A DNA stretch of 64,000 bases from Pontibacter qinzhouensis (GTDB lineage Bacteria > Bacteroidota > Bacteroidia > Cytophagales > Hymenobacteraceae). The notes below the pieces were generated by a model. That model was not told the DNA's origin. It worked only from the letters and a program-made list of their open reading frames with translations, and did no database searches. Both the position numbers and the translations under genes were made by a program. Every line of letters begins with the position of its first letter. Positions within the stretch are counted from its first letter, which is position 1. The DNA is taken from assembly GCF_008017455.1 (NCBI RefSeq), contig NZ_VRTY01000003.1, positions 40,489 through 104,488 of the forward strand, read 5' to 3'. This document shows, one piece after another, positions 44,943 to 54,230 of the stretch.

Positions 44943-45019
44943 CTGCAAACGTGTTTCATTACCGCATCTTCGTTAACAGTCCAATACAAACTATAGCACC
45001 TGCTCCGGCTCTACAACTC

Positions 45020-45076
45020 AATTATGCTAATAAAATCGGCCTTCAAAAGCAAAAGGCTATTAAAACTGTCAAGGGT
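45020..45076 (-). repeat. 57-bp dispersed element, copy E
   Basis: Minus orientation; sits between the LEA14-like lipoprotein and the oxidoreductase. Core CTTTTGAAGG. Confidence 0.75.
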
Positions 45077-45142
45077 AAATCAGGTGAGTTTTACAAGTTA
45101 ACTTTATGTCTCAAAATAATTTAGATCAAACCTCCTCAACCT

Positions 45143-46321
45143 ATGACTCAAAAATCTTTACAGGATCGGCGCCACTTTATGAAGCGGTTTACGATGGTGC
45201 TTGGCACAACCGCCTTAGGAATTCCCTTACTGAACTTAAGCTCCTGTCAATCGGCTGGCAACGAAAACGACACAACAGCAACTGCTGACCAGGGTGAGGC
45301 AAGCGCTAAGGAGGCAAAAAAACTTGGTATAGCCTTAGTAGGATTGGGTAAATATAGCAAAGAACAACTCGCACCAGCCTTACAAGAAACAAAAGACTGC
45401 TACCTGGCTGGCATCGTTACCGGAACGCCCTCCAAGGTAAAAGAATGGCAGGATGAATACAGCATACCAGACAAAAACGTTTACAACTACGAGACATTCG
45501 ATCAGCTAAAAGACAACCCGGCCATAGATGTTGTTTACATCGTGCTGCCCAACAGCATGCATGCCGAATACTCGATCAGAGCCGCCAAAGCAGGCAAGCA
45601 CGTTATCTGCGAAAAACCAATGGCCATTACAGCAGCAGATTGCCAGCGCATGATCGAAGCCTGTAAAGAGAACAATGTAACACTCTCGATCGGGTACCGA
45701 CTCTATTTTGAGCCTTATAATAAACGTGTGATGGAGTTGGGCCAGCAGGAGGTGTTTGGCAAAGTGAAGAGCATGAAAGCCGATAACAGCCAGGATATGA
45801 CTAAAGAGAGTCCGGATGTATGGCGGCTCGATAAAAAACTTTCGGGCGGAGGACCACTCATGGACGTTGGTATTTACTGTGTGCAGGGCATATGTTACAC
45901 CATGGGCAAAAACCCGGTGGCCGTAACAGCACAGTTTGGCAAAGTAACGAACCCTGCCTACTTCAAAAATGTAGAGGAATCGATAAGCTGGCAACTCGAA
46001 TTTCCGGGTGGCGTAATGGCTAACTGCACCTCCAGCTACAGCACAGAGGCGAACCTGCTCTCGGGTGAGGCAGAGAATGGGTGGTGGCGCGTAAGCCCGG
46101 CTTATGCCTACGACGGCAAAGACGGTGAAACCAGCGAGGGCAAAATGGATTATCCGCAGGTGTTTGAGCAAGCCCTGCAAATGGATGGCATCTGCCAGAG
46201 CATTAAACAGAACAAACCCTCGATTGTACCCGGCGAGATGGGCTTACGCGATGTAAAAATTATGGAGGCAATTTATGAGGCTGCCCGCACTGGCAAAAAA
46301 ATTCCGCTTCAACTTTCTTGA
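45143..46321 (+). CDS. Exported Gfo/Idh/MocA-family oxidoreductase
   Basis: A 392-residue NAD(P)-dependent dehydrogenase of sugars or sugar-like compounds. The N-terminal twin-arginine signal (RRHFMKRF then a hydrophobic stretch, and a possible lipobox LSSC) indicates Tat export. The Rossmann start (GIALVGLGKYSKEQ), the conserved EKPMA at about residue 150 and the C-terminal GGPLMDVGIYCVQG pattern identify the family. The substrate cannot be told. Confidence 0.85.
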   Translation: MTQKSLQDRRHFMKRFTMVLGTTALGIPLLNLSSCQSAGNENDTTATADQGEASAKEAKKLGIALVGLGKYSKEQLAPALQETKDCYLAGIVTGTPSKVKEWQDEYSIPDKNVYNYETFDQLKDNPAIDVVYIVLPNSMHAEYSIRAAKAGKHVICEKPMAITAADCQRMIEACKENNVTLSIGYRLYFEPYNKRVMELGQQEVFGKVKSMKADNSQDMTKESPDVWRLDKKLSGGGPLMDVGIYCVQGICYTMGKNPVAVTAQFGKVTNPAYFKNVEESISWQLEFPGGVMANCTSSYSTEANLLSGEAENGWWRVSPAYAYDGKDGETSEGKMDYPQVFEQALQMDGICQSIKQNKPSIVPGEMGLRDVKIMEAIYEAARTGKKIPLQLS

Positions 46322-46331
46322 AATATCATCC

Positions 46332-46382
46332 CGCCCCAGCTATTTTTATAAGTAAATATCTTTTATTATGATAGCTGGGGCG
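46332..46382. terminator. Convergent hairpin between oxidoreductase and symporter
   Basis: A 12-bp stem CGCCCCAGCTAT (46332-46343) with ATAGCTGGGGCG (46371-46382), 27-base loop. The right arm lies inside the 3' end of the leftward symporter gene. No T-run on either side, so it may act as a transcription roadblock or be rho-assisted. Confidence 0.4.
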
Positions 46383-47751
46383 CATCTTTAGTTTTAATAA
46401 GTATGCCTGCCAGCATACCGGCCACACTACCTGCTAGCCCATAGAGCATCGGGTTTATGGTTGTGCCATAGGCAATACAAATTAACCAAATGCCCATTCC
46501 CAGGAGCATCGACAGCATAGCTCCTGCAGCATTGGCTTTGCGCCAGTATAGCCCCGCCACCAGCGGCACAAACAGCGAAACTAAACTTAAAGCCGACGAC
46601 TCGCTTACCAGCTCATAAATATTAGTGCGCATAAGCGCCATTGTTAAGGATATGGTTGCAACCAGGAGAACACACAGCCTGGAGAGTTGGAGCAGTTGTG
46701 TATCGGTGGGCTGCCGCAACAGGGGCCTGAGCAGGTTTTCGCTCAGCACAGAGGCAGGTGCCAGTATGGCTCCACTTGCCGTGCTAATAATAGCCGATAT
46801 CAGGGCACCAAAGAAAAGAACCTTCACCCAGAGCGAAGCCGACTGCATGACAAGTCCCGGCACCAACAGCTGTGCATCTTCCTGCAAAATTTCAGGGTAC
46901 AGGAGACGCGCATAAAGTGCCAGCAACAAAGGCATAAACGCCACCGTGAGGTAAAGCACACCAGCGCTAAGAGAGGATAAGACAGCAATTCGCTCCGATT
47001 TTGCTGACATAACCCGCTGAAATACATCCTGCTGTGGAATAGATCCTAAACCAATAGTTATCCAGAGGGCAACGTAATTCAGCCATGTTACTGCACTGCG
47101 GTCCGGAGGGGTCATCCTGAAAAAATCAGCGGGCAACTGGGCTGTAACTTCCTGCAGGCTGGCCTGGCGGGTAAGGGCGTAGGTAATAAAGATGAGCCCG
47201 GCAATAATCATGATGGTTTGCATAAAATCGGTGATGCTGACCGACCACATACCGCCAAAATAAGTATAGGCCACCACAATCAGGCTGCCACACACAACAC
47301 CCGCTGTTGTGGAAATTCCGAATACCTGGTTCATCACAATACCTAGAGCCACCATCTGGGCCGCTATCCAGCCAAAGTAGGAGATCACCATAAAAACTGC
47401 TGCCACACCCTCTGTTACCCGGTCGTACCGGATACGGTAATAATCGCCCATGGTGAGCAGGTTTAGGCGGTAGAGTTTCCGGGCAAAAAACAGCCCTACC
47501 AGCACCAGGCAAAGAGCAGCACCAAACGGATCTTCTATGACGCCCAGCAGTCCGTGCTGCGCAAATTCCGAAGAGGCACCCAGCAGCGTTTCGGAGCCAA
47601 ACCAGGTAGCGAAAACCACTGCCGTAGAAATATAAAACGGCAGTTGGCGACCTGCGAGTAAAAAATCTTTGGTGTTGTGCACCCGCCTCGAGGCCCAGAG
47701 TCCTATACCTATGGTGAAAAGAAGATAAAGCAGTATAAAAAAGACCAGCAT
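46366..47751 (-). CDS. Sodium:solute symporter (SSS family)
   Basis: A 461-residue transporter with about 13 hydrophobic helices, the usual SSS length. Visible motifs: FVLAGRQLPF-like (LLAGRQLPFYISTAVVFATW) near residue 35 and GGMWSVSITDF after a tyrosine-rich helix. It couples sodium entry to uptake of an unknown organic substrate. It is convergent to the oxidoreductase, with only 44 bases between them. Confidence 0.82.
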   Translation of the reverse strand: MLVFFILLYLLFTIGIGLWASRRVHNTKDFLLAGRQLPFYISTAVVFATWFGSETLLGASSEFAQHGLLGVIEDPFGAALCLVLVGLFFARKLYRLNLLTMGDYYRIRYDRVTEGVAAVFMVISYFGWIAAQMVALGIVMNQVFGISTTAGVVCGSLIVVAYTYFGGMWSVSITDFMQTIMIIAGLIFITYALTRQASLQEVTAQLPADFFRMTPPDRSAVTWLNYVALWITIGLGSIPQQDVFQRVMSAKSERIAVLSSLSAGVLYLTVAFMPLLLALYARLLYPEILQEDAQLLVPGLVMQSASLWVKVLFFGALISAIISTASGAILAPASVLSENLLRPLLRQPTDTQLLQLSRLCVLLVATISLTMALMRTNIYELVSESSALSLVSLFVPLVAGLYWRKANAAGAMLSMLLGMGIWLICIAYGTTINPMLYGLAGSVAGMLAGILIKTKDAPQLS

Positions 47752-47990
47752 CCGGAACAGATTTTGGCGCTAAAGTAAACATTAAATCGGCTTCTGCGAA
47801 ACGAACCTCTTATTACCCGCTGAACTACATCGGTTGCGATGTATGCGCCTTAAAACTCCTCTTAGAAGCAGTTCTGCTCCACAACCTTACCCATCTACAC
47901 TTTGGCAAAGTAGTTGCTGTTTAAAAATATACCATCTGAGGTTGCCTGTGCGTTATGTAAGGCGACTTTCCCTATAATCCAATAGAAGAC
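47752..47990. other. Short divergent intergenic region
   Basis: 239 bases between a leftward symporter and a rightward protease gene; it holds promoters for both but no clear consensus pair was found. Confidence 0.35.
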
Positions 47991-48965
47991 ATGAAACAAC
48001 TGAGGATATATACCTTGATGCTAGGCTTGGTTCTGAGTACTGCCTTGTCTGCCTCTGCTACAACTATAGCAGTTCCTGTTGCAACTGCCACTACTGCCGG
48101 CCCCCGCGATATTATTGCTGAAATAAATGAAGTTATTGGCCTTAAACCACGGTTTGAAGTTCGGGCAGCAAACATAGAAAATGCTGCGGCTGTAATTTAC
48201 GGCGGCAAACGGTACATCTTATACAATGAGCGCTTTCTGGCCTCTATCAACAATGCTGTGCGCACCGACTGGGCTGGGGTTAGTATTCTGGCACACGAAA
48301 TCGGGCACCACCTGAACGGGCACACCTTAACCGGCAAAGGCAGCAACCACGCCGATGAACTGGAAGCAGATGAGTTTTCAGGATTTGTGCTTCGGAAAAT
48401 GGGAGCAAGCCTGGAAGACGCTCAGGCAGCCATGAGCCTATTGTCGGAGGAGCGAAATTCGGCCACACATCCGGGCCGTAGCTATCGTCTGGCTGCCATC
48501 AGCAAAGGCTGGCGCAGTGCGGATACCCAGATTATTGCCAGTAGCAAAGGCCTCGACAAAGAACAAGGCCTCGCCTCTGCCACACGTTCATCTGCACCGG
48601 AAGAGCAGACAACACGGCAGCAGAGCGTGGCGCAGGAACAACAAAGGGTTCGTGAGCCGCAGCAACCGCAGGTAGCCCGTGTAGCAACCGAAAACCAGGG
48701 CGTGCTGCTAACGAAAGATGTTTTCCGGAAAGTTAACTTCAGTGCCGCGCCGCGCGAGCAGTTTTATTTAACCAAACACATGAACCTGGTGCACGTGACC
48801 GAAAAAGGCGCTTCGGTTATTGGCAAGCTTGCCCGCACCAACAGCAGGAGCTACCCATATTATTTAGACAGTGACTACCTGCATAAGGTTTTTGTAACAG
48901 AAAATGGCGTGCTGGTAAACCAGAAAGGCCAGAAGGTTGGTTACCTGAGCCAATTAAGAACCTGA
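47991..48965 (+). CDS. Secreted zinc metallopeptidase-like protein (M48-type)
   Basis: A 324-residue protein with a signal peptide (about 1-23). The zinc site is HEIGH at residues 102-106, with a downstream ELEADEF around 123-129 giving the third ligand, as in M48 peptidases. Residues about 190-230 are Gln-rich and low-complexity; the C-terminal part is beta-rich and unknown. The protein likely acts in the periplasm or at the cell surface; no membrane helices after the signal. Confidence 0.72.
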   Translation: MKQLRIYTLMLGLVLSTALSASATTIAVPVATATTAGPRDIIAEINEVIGLKPRFEVRAANIENAAAVIYGGKRYILYNERFLASINNAVRTDWAGVSILAHEIGHHLNGHTLTGKGSNHADELEADEFSGFVLRKMGASLEDAQAAMSLLSEERNSATHPGRSYRLAAISKGWRSADTQIIASSKGLDKEQGLASATRSSAPEEQTTRQQSVAQEQQRVREPQQPQVARVATENQGVLLTKDVFRKVNFSAAPREQFYLTKHMNLVHVTEKGASVIGKLARTNSRSYPYYLDSDYLHKVFVTENGVLVNQKGQKVGYLSQLRT

Positions 48966-49093
48966 TTGAACAGGTAAATTATTCATATAGCAGGCATTAC
49001 TAGAAGCTGGTTAAAGAAGAGATGGAGATGCAGCAGCTCATGTGTTATTGCCGCTACGCCAGTTGCATACTACTACTATAACCAAATAAAACT

Positions 49094-49816
49094 ATGAAGC
49101 CTATTACATTATTAAACACCGGTGCGGCTGCACTGTTCACTATTTTTGTTTTGTCTGGCTGCGGCGACGAAGTGAGGTGCAGCAGAGGACAGGGAGATGT
49201 CGAAACCCGAACCATGCAACTTGCCAATTTTCGTGGCGTGGAAGTTAACGGTAGCAGCCGTGTGTACATCAGCTATGGCCCACAGCAACGAGTGGAGGTA
49301 AAAGCTGAGCCCAATGTACTCGATGCCATAAACCAACGGGTATCTGATGGCATCTGGCGTATAGAAACAGATAAGTGTTTCCGGAAGCATGAAACGATTG
49401 AAGTTTATATTACCTCTCCGGCCATTGATTATACAGAGATAAACGGGTCGGGAGAAATTGTGATTAACGACAGATTTGAGGCAAATGAATTTACGACTCA
49501 GATTAACGGATCAGGAAAAATAAAAGCTAACTTTACTGCAGAGCATGCTTTTACGCGAATTACAGGGTCTGGCAAAGCAGAGTTGCAGGGTGCAGCAGAG
49601 CAGCAGGATGTATCTATTTCAGGATCAGGAAAAGCGCATACCTTTAACCTTGCTACCGAACGTGCTATTGTAACTATTTCTGGTTCAGGCGATGCCGAGG
49701 TGTTGGTTGCAGATATACTGGAGGCTAACATTACAGGTAGCGGCAGAGTATATTACAAAGGTACGCCTACCGTAAATTCGCGCATTACCGGCTCTGGTAA
49801 GGTTGAAAAGCGATAA
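49094..49816 (+). CDS. DUF2807 head-GIN domain lipoprotein
   Basis: A 240-residue exported protein. Lipobox LSGC (C23) after a hydrophobic signal. The mature part is a beta-helix of short repeats with NGSG, GSGK or GSGD turns (EINGSGEIVIN, QINGSGKIKA, RITGSGKAEL and four more), characteristic of the putative auto-transporter adhesin DUF2807 family in Bacteroidota. It is followed after 15 bases by another lipoprotein gene, likely one operon. Confidence 0.82.
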   Translation: MKPITLLNTGAAALFTIFVLSGCGDEVRCSRGQGDVETRTMQLANFRGVEVNGSSRVYISYGPQQRVEVKAEPNVLDAINQRVSDGIWRIETDKCFRKHETIEVYITSPAIDYTEINGSGEIVINDRFEANEFTTQINGSGKIKANFTAEHAFTRITGSGKAELQGAAEQQDVSISGSGKAHTFNLATERAIVTISGSGDAEVLVADILEANITGSGRVYYKGTPTVNSRITGSGKVEKR

Positions 49817-49831
49817 CACTATTTTTATAAG

Positions 49832-50419
49832 ATGATTAAAAACACGTTTAAACAGGCTCTCCTGTTCTTTGGTCTCCTGCTACTGGTTGTTGCATGCGGC
49901 ACAAAAAAAGATGTTGATGCGTTTAGAGAAGCTAAATACAACCTGGTAGGTGTAAACGAAATACACCTGAACGGCATCGATCTGCTGAACAAAAAAAAGC
50001 CAGAGGATTTCTCCTTCAGCGATGCAGCTATTTTATTTTCAGCAGTTTCAGAGAACAAGTTAGCCGCCTCCTCTAAACTGGCCTTAGACGTGAAGTTACC
50101 CGAAGGCAGCCAGGAGCGATCTATGACCGTAACCCAGCTGAAGTGGCAACTACTGGTAAATGGCACCAACACAGCACAAGGTATTGTGAGTGAGCCGGTA
50201 GAGCTACATGAAGGTTTAAATACGATTTCGGTAAGTTCACCTGTTATTCTGGCTTCTGAAAACGGTAGCCCGAGCATTACGCACCTGATGCGACTGGCTA
50301 CACTTTTTTCTAAAGCAGATGCGGCAGATAAACCGAAGATTACGCTTCAGATAAAACCAACCATCCAAACCTCTGTTGGTCCGTTTGAAGTACCAGCTTT
50401 TATTAATATTAAAAATTAA
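49832..50419 (+). CDS. LEA14-like lipoprotein, paralogue 2
   Basis: A 195-residue lipoprotein with lipobox VVAC. The mature part aligns with the gene at 44340 throughout: YNLVGVNEIHLNGIDL vs YRLEGIENVKINGLSL, LKWQLLVNG vs MKWLILVEG, and LQIKPTIQTSVG vs FQIKPTVKTPVG. So the two are ancient paralogues. It probably shares a promoter with the DUF2807 gene. Function unknown; LEA14 folds are found in stress and outer-membrane proteins. Confidence 0.68.
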   Translation: MIKNTFKQALLFFGLLLLVVACGTKKDVDAFREAKYNLVGVNEIHLNGIDLLNKKKPEDFSFSDAAILFSAVSENKLAASSKLALDVKLPEGSQERSMTVTQLKWQLLVNGTNTAQGIVSEPVELHEGLNTISVSSPVILASENGSPSITHLMRLATLFSKADAADKPKITLQIKPTIQTSVGPFEVPAFINIKN

Positions 50420-50546
50420 TGTACAGCCTCGTTACAAGGAATGCCCATTCATGGTTTTTCTTGTAACGGGAGCAAAGACACGGTCTTTTCCTTAAAGTGT
50501 CTACTGACCTCTTATTTTATAGCCATTCATATTTCTGGCTCTGAAG

Positions 50547-50584
50547 GTTTGGCAACAGATGCTCCATCTGATGCCAAACTTTTT
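50547..50584 (+). terminator. Terminator of the DUF2807-LEA14 operon
   Basis: Long stem GTTTGGCA / TGCCAAAC with inner CAGATG / CATCTG, loop CTC, T-run. A weaker hairpin CGTTACAAG / CTTGTAACG precedes it at 50430-50468. Confidence 0.8.
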
Positions 50585-50621
50585 ACTTTTTACAGCTTTA
50601 CCCTACACCATAACCTGTAAT

Positions 50622-50678
50622 ACCCTTGGCAGAATTTTGGCTAAAAAGCTTTGGAAGGCATTTTTTATTTAAATAATT
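50622..50678 (+). repeat. 57-bp dispersed element, copy F
   Basis: Plus orientation, ends 29 bases before the start codon of the M28 peptidase. Core CTTTGGAAGG. Confidence 0.75.
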
Positions 50679-50707
50679 AGCTTTTGCCTCTTAACTTCAA
50701 CCCCTAC

Positions 50708-51628
50708 ATGTTCCTAAAAAACTGCTTTGCTTTGTTGTTGCTGTTCTTCAGCGTACATGCTCGTGCACAACAAAACTTGCCAGATACCGCACAACTATTT
50801 CAAGACATCAGGGTACTCTCAGCCGATTCGATGGCCGGACGTAAGAGCGGCACAGAAGGCAGCCGAAAAGCGCAACGATACCTGGAGCAACGGTTTAAAC
50901 AAATTGGCTTAACTGCTTATAATAAAACCTATAAGCAGCATGTCAGGCTGCAGAAAGAAAAGTTAGTTGTAGAGGATGCCATTAATTTAATCGGCTATAT
51001 TCCGGGGCAAACGCAGGAGGTACTTGTTGTTACGGCACATTACGACCATTTAGGCCAGCGTCAGGCTTCTATTTTTAACGGGGCCGACGACAATGCTTCG
51101 GGTGTTGGAGCCATGTTAGCCATTGCGGCCTATTTTAAAAAGCATCAGCCCTACTATACGTTGCTTTTTGTAGCCTTAGATGGTGAAGAACTAGGTTTGC
51201 AAGGAGCTAATGCCTTTTTGAATGCACCTCCTGTACCTTTACATAACATAATGCTAAATGTGAACCTCGACATGCTGAGCATAAACTCCAAAGGTGAACT
51301 TTATGCTAGTGGCTCTTACCACTACCCATGGCTACTGCCGTACCTGCAGCAGGTTAAGGCTCTACCTCATGCAGCCATAAGAGTGGGGCACGACCGGCCG
51401 GAGCAGGGGCCTCAGGACTGGACAAACCAAAGCGACCACTACCAGTTTCATAAGCGGGAACTACCGTTTATTTACTTTGGGGTAGAAGACCATACTCATT
51501 ACCACCAAACCACCGACACTTTCGAAAACATCAACAGGCCATTTTATGCTGACGCCACGGCTTTGGTTCTCGATTTTATACAGATTGTAGATCAACAACA
51601 CAGGCCGAAGCCAAATCAGCAGAAGTAG
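50708..51628 (+). CDS. Secreted M28-family metallopeptidase
   Basis: Start at the ATG at 50708 gives a clean signal peptide (LLLFFSVHARAQ). About 306 residues. The di-zinc site is visible: AHYDHLG, GADDNASGVGA, DGEELGLQGANAF, NLDMLS and the C-terminal HYHQTTDTFENI. M28 enzymes are aminopeptidases or carboxypeptidases; substrate not predictable. It follows element copy F. Confidence 0.85.
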   Translation: MFLKNCFALLLLFFSVHARAQQNLPDTAQLFQDIRVLSADSMAGRKSGTEGSRKAQRYLEQRFKQIGLTAYNKTYKQHVRLQKEKLVVEDAINLIGYIPGQTQEVLVVTAHYDHLGQRQASIFNGADDNASGVGAMLAIAAYFKKHQPYYTLLFVALDGEELGLQGANAFLNAPPVPLHNIMLNVNLDMLSINSKGELYASGSYHYPWLLPYLQQVKALPHAAIRVGHDRPEQGPQDWTNQSDHYQFHKRELPFIYFGVEDHTHYHQTTDTFENINRPFYADATALVLDFIQIVDQQHRPKPNQQK

Positions 51629-52052
51629 AAATTTGTGGCATTGTCATGCGTAGCTGCTTTACGAGTTGCAGCAGAAGGTATAAGCTGTAATCGCATCAGG
51701 ATTCTGAATATATTTTTATATGGTTTTTTAAATATTATAGGTGCATAAGAGCAAATAGGTTATCTGTTATGTTAGATATTTCGTAGGTAAGAGATATATA
51801 GTGTCTTAAATAACGCGACCATAAAAAGCATTTAAAATAATCTAGCTGCAAGTCCGGGCACACCAGTTTTATGGCTCTCGAACTTAAATTCATAATTCTG
51901 AAATTTAAGAATCGTACTTCAACAGGTGTAAAAGGTATTTGCAGTTTATATTTAAGGCATGCATCAATAAGTAGTTTATAAACTTCACATTATTTTATTT
52001 ATTCTGGAGCACATGTGTCACATGCCTCATTAACGTTAAGTGTATTAAACAT
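51629..52052. other. 424-bp AT-rich intergenic region
   Basis: Between two rightward genes; no gene or clear hairpin. Presumably the promoter region of the outer-membrane barrel gene. No perfect consensus pair was found. Confidence 0.4.
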
Positions 52053-52826
52053 ATGAACATAAAATTTTACCTTTCAGTCTTACTTTTGCTGGCCATTGGG
52101 TTTGTTCCTCTGTATAGCTTCGGCCAGTCTGGCTATTACAAAAAACGTGGCGTAAGCAATGCTCCTGAGCGCGGGTTTGTAGTGCAGGTGGGTGGTGGCG
52201 TAACGGCCATTAAAAGCGACATTTGCGGTAGTTGGGGCTGCAACGACCTAGGGCCAAACGTTAGCATTGGCACGCTTTACAAAATTAACCCGACCCTGGG
52301 TATAAGCGGAGAAGTAGATTATTTCAGGCTTGGCGCTGAAGAAAAAGATCCGGCTCGCCCATTAAATGTTGCCTTTCAGTCGGAGGTGATAGAGGTATCG
52401 GGAATGGTGGTGTTAAACCTACTCGATAGCTACAGTGGCTCTGGCAACTACCGGTCTTCCCATAAGCGTTTTGTAGTGCCTTTTGTTAAAGGTGGCGCAG
52501 GCTTCATCTATTATACGCCCAGTTCATTTCCGGCAAATTCCCGGCTGAACGACTCGCAGGTTACCTACGATAATGAGCGCAAGTATCCTGCTTTTGCACC
52601 CGTTTTCTCTTTTGGCGGTGGTCTCCGGTTCAGGTTAAACGATGAGTTCAGCATAGCACCTGAGCTGGTTTACCACATCACCACCACCGACTACCTCGAC
52701 AACATAGGGCCACGACTAGGTAATGCAGGCAACACAGACCACTATGGGCTGGCTGCCATAAAACTGCTGTACACACCGTTCCTGAAAAACAATATTTTCT
52801 CGAAGAAGAACTACGAAGGCCGGTAA
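52053..52826 (+). CDS. Outer-membrane beta-barrel protein
   Basis: A 257-residue protein with a signal peptide (about 1-24) and alternating strands with Gly-aromatic girdles (GFVVQVGGGVTAI, LGISGEVDYFRLG, FVVPFVKGGAGFIYY, FSFGGGLRFRLNDEFSIAPE, GLAAIKLLYTPF). This fits the small outer-membrane barrel families of Bacteroidota. Possible porin, adhesin or structural role; not further resolved. Confidence 0.75.
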   Translation: MNIKFYLSVLLLLAIGFVPLYSFGQSGYYKKRGVSNAPERGFVVQVGGGVTAIKSDICGSWGCNDLGPNVSIGTLYKINPTLGISGEVDYFRLGAEEKDPARPLNVAFQSEVIEVSGMVVLNLLDSYSGSGNYRSSHKRFVVPFVKGGAGFIYYTPSSFPANSRLNDSQVTYDNERKYPAFAPVFSFGGGLRFRLNDEFSIAPELVYHITTTDYLDNIGPRLGNAGNTDHYGLAAIKLLYTPFLKNNIFSKKNYEGR

Positions 52827-52850
52827 AGAACCTGGTGCTACGTTAACCAC

Positions 52851-52898
52851 TCCCTGCATCTGCCGTACGATTACGGATAGGCGCAGGGAATTTTTTTG
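52851..52898 (+). terminator. Terminator of the barrel gene
   Basis: Outer stem TCCCTGC / GCAGGGA with inner CCGTA / TACGG hairpin, then seven T. Overlaps an unlikely GTG start of the next gene, which supports the ATG at 52928. Confidence 0.75.
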
Positions 52899-52927
52899 TG
52901 CCATCCGAACTTTCTAAAAACTCAATC

Positions 52928-53950
52928 ATGAATAAACAGCAGAAAAAGAAATTATGGTGGCTGGCTGCCGGAGCAGGTGCACTGGTGGCCGTTCGGGCAC
53001 TTAATCGTAAACTGAATGCCTACGATTTCAGGAACAAGGTCGTGCTGATTACCGGTGGTGCCCGCGGACTAGGATTGGTGATGGCCAGGCAACTGGCAGC
53101 GGAAGGAGCAAGACTAGTGTTATGCAGCCGCGATGAGCAGCAACTCGAAAATGCCCGCCAGGAGCTTGCCGCCGAAGGAGCTGACGTAATGGTTCAAATC
53201 TGCGATGTAACAAAGCGGCAGGAAGTGGAGACCCTGATCGCCAAAGTCAGCAATACCTTTGGGCACGTAGATGTGCTGATAAATAATGCCGGTGTTATAC
53301 ATGCCGGCCCTGTGGGAGAGATGACAGAGCAGGATTACGAAGAATCTATTAACACCCATTTCTGGGGGCCACTCTACACTGTTTTAGCGGTAGTAGATAG
53401 CATGAAGGAACGTGGAGGTGGCAGAATACTGAATGTATCTTCGATAGGAGGAAAAATAAGTGTGCCGCACCTGGTACCGTACAGCGCCGGCAAGTTTGCA
53501 CTGGTGGGTTTATCGGAAGGGCTGCGGGCAGAGCTTAAGAAATTTAATATTACCGTTACCACAGCCACTCCGGGTTTAATAAGATCGGGTAGCCCGAGGC
53601 ATGCCATCGTGAAGGGACAGCATAAAAAAGAGTACGCCCTGTTTAAGATCATGGACTCCAACACCTTGTCTAGTATGAGTGCCGAGGCAACCGCAGAAAA
53701 AATTCTGGACGCGCTGCGGCACGGCGATGCAGAAATTATTACCACCCTGCCGGCAAAAATAGGAGCCTTTCTGCATGATTTTTCGCCGGAGCTTATGTCG
53801 GAGATATTTGCTTTTATAAATGGTGTGTTGCCAGGTGAGGGCGGCATAGGTAAAACCCGCGCCAAAGGCTACCAAAGCGAATCGCCGCTTTCGCAGTCGC
53901 CGCTAACGAAGAAAACACAGGAAGCCGCTAAAAAAAACAATCAGTATTAA
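52928..53950 (+). CDS. Short-chain dehydrogenase/reductase (SDR) with N-terminal membrane anchor
   Basis: A 340-residue SDR. The first ~30 residues are a basic-hydrophobic anchor (WWLAAGAGALVAVRAL). Then come the cofactor motif TGGARGLG (about residue 42), the NNAG motif, the catalytic Ser (VSSIGG) and the catalytic Tyr-Lys (YSAGKFAL). The C-terminal ~100 residues extend beyond the usual fold and end in a low-complexity Ser-rich tail. Substrate unknown; the long form resembles SDRs with unspecified hydroxy-lipid substrates. Confidence 0.82.
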   Translation: MNKQQKKKLWWLAAGAGALVAVRALNRKLNAYDFRNKVVLITGGARGLGLVMARQLAAEGARLVLCSRDEQQLENARQELAAEGADVMVQICDVTKRQEVETLIAKVSNTFGHVDVLINNAGVIHAGPVGEMTEQDYEESINTHFWGPLYTVLAVVDSMKERGGGRILNVSSIGGKISVPHLVPYSAGKFALVGLSEGLRAELKKFNITVTTATPGLIRSGSPRHAIVKGQHKKEYALFKIMDSNTLSSMSAEATAEKILDALRHGDAEIITTLPAKIGAFLHDFSPELMSEIFAFINGVLPGEGGIGKTRAKGYQSESPLSQSPLTKKTQEAAKKNNQY

Positions 53951-54156
53951 AGCCGCTGCTATACGCCCGCTATGGCAGACAGCGCCTGCACTTTTCAGAA
54001 TTCGAATTTGTAGAACTTTGAGAACAGGACACAAGACCTTTTTCCTGTTGTAAAAATTTAGTATAATAAATTTTGGATGTCGGGATGCGTTCGGCGTTTG
54101 CTGTAACAGGCAAGTACAAAGGCGGCAGTGCCTTTATCTAATTCCAATTGAGAAAA

Positions 54157-54196
54157 CCCTTCCGGAAAAAAGTATTTTCTTTCCGGAAGGGCTTTT
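54157..54196. terminator. Bidirectional terminator, SDR and RlmI-type genes
   Basis: Perfect 12-bp stem CCCTTCCGGAAA (54157-54168) with TTTCCGGAAGGG (54180-54191), A-run before and T-rich tail after on either strand, so it can stop both the rightward SDR and the leftward methyltransferase transcript. Confidence 0.8.
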
Positions 54197-54230
54197 CTTA
54201 AAATATATTTGATCTGTATATTCTAATTGA

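Noticed and set aside
45106..45288. Alternative 60-residue frame at the start of the oxidoreductase gene
   Set aside because: Overlaps the real gene in another frame; the oxidoreductase frame has a Tat signal and the family motifs.
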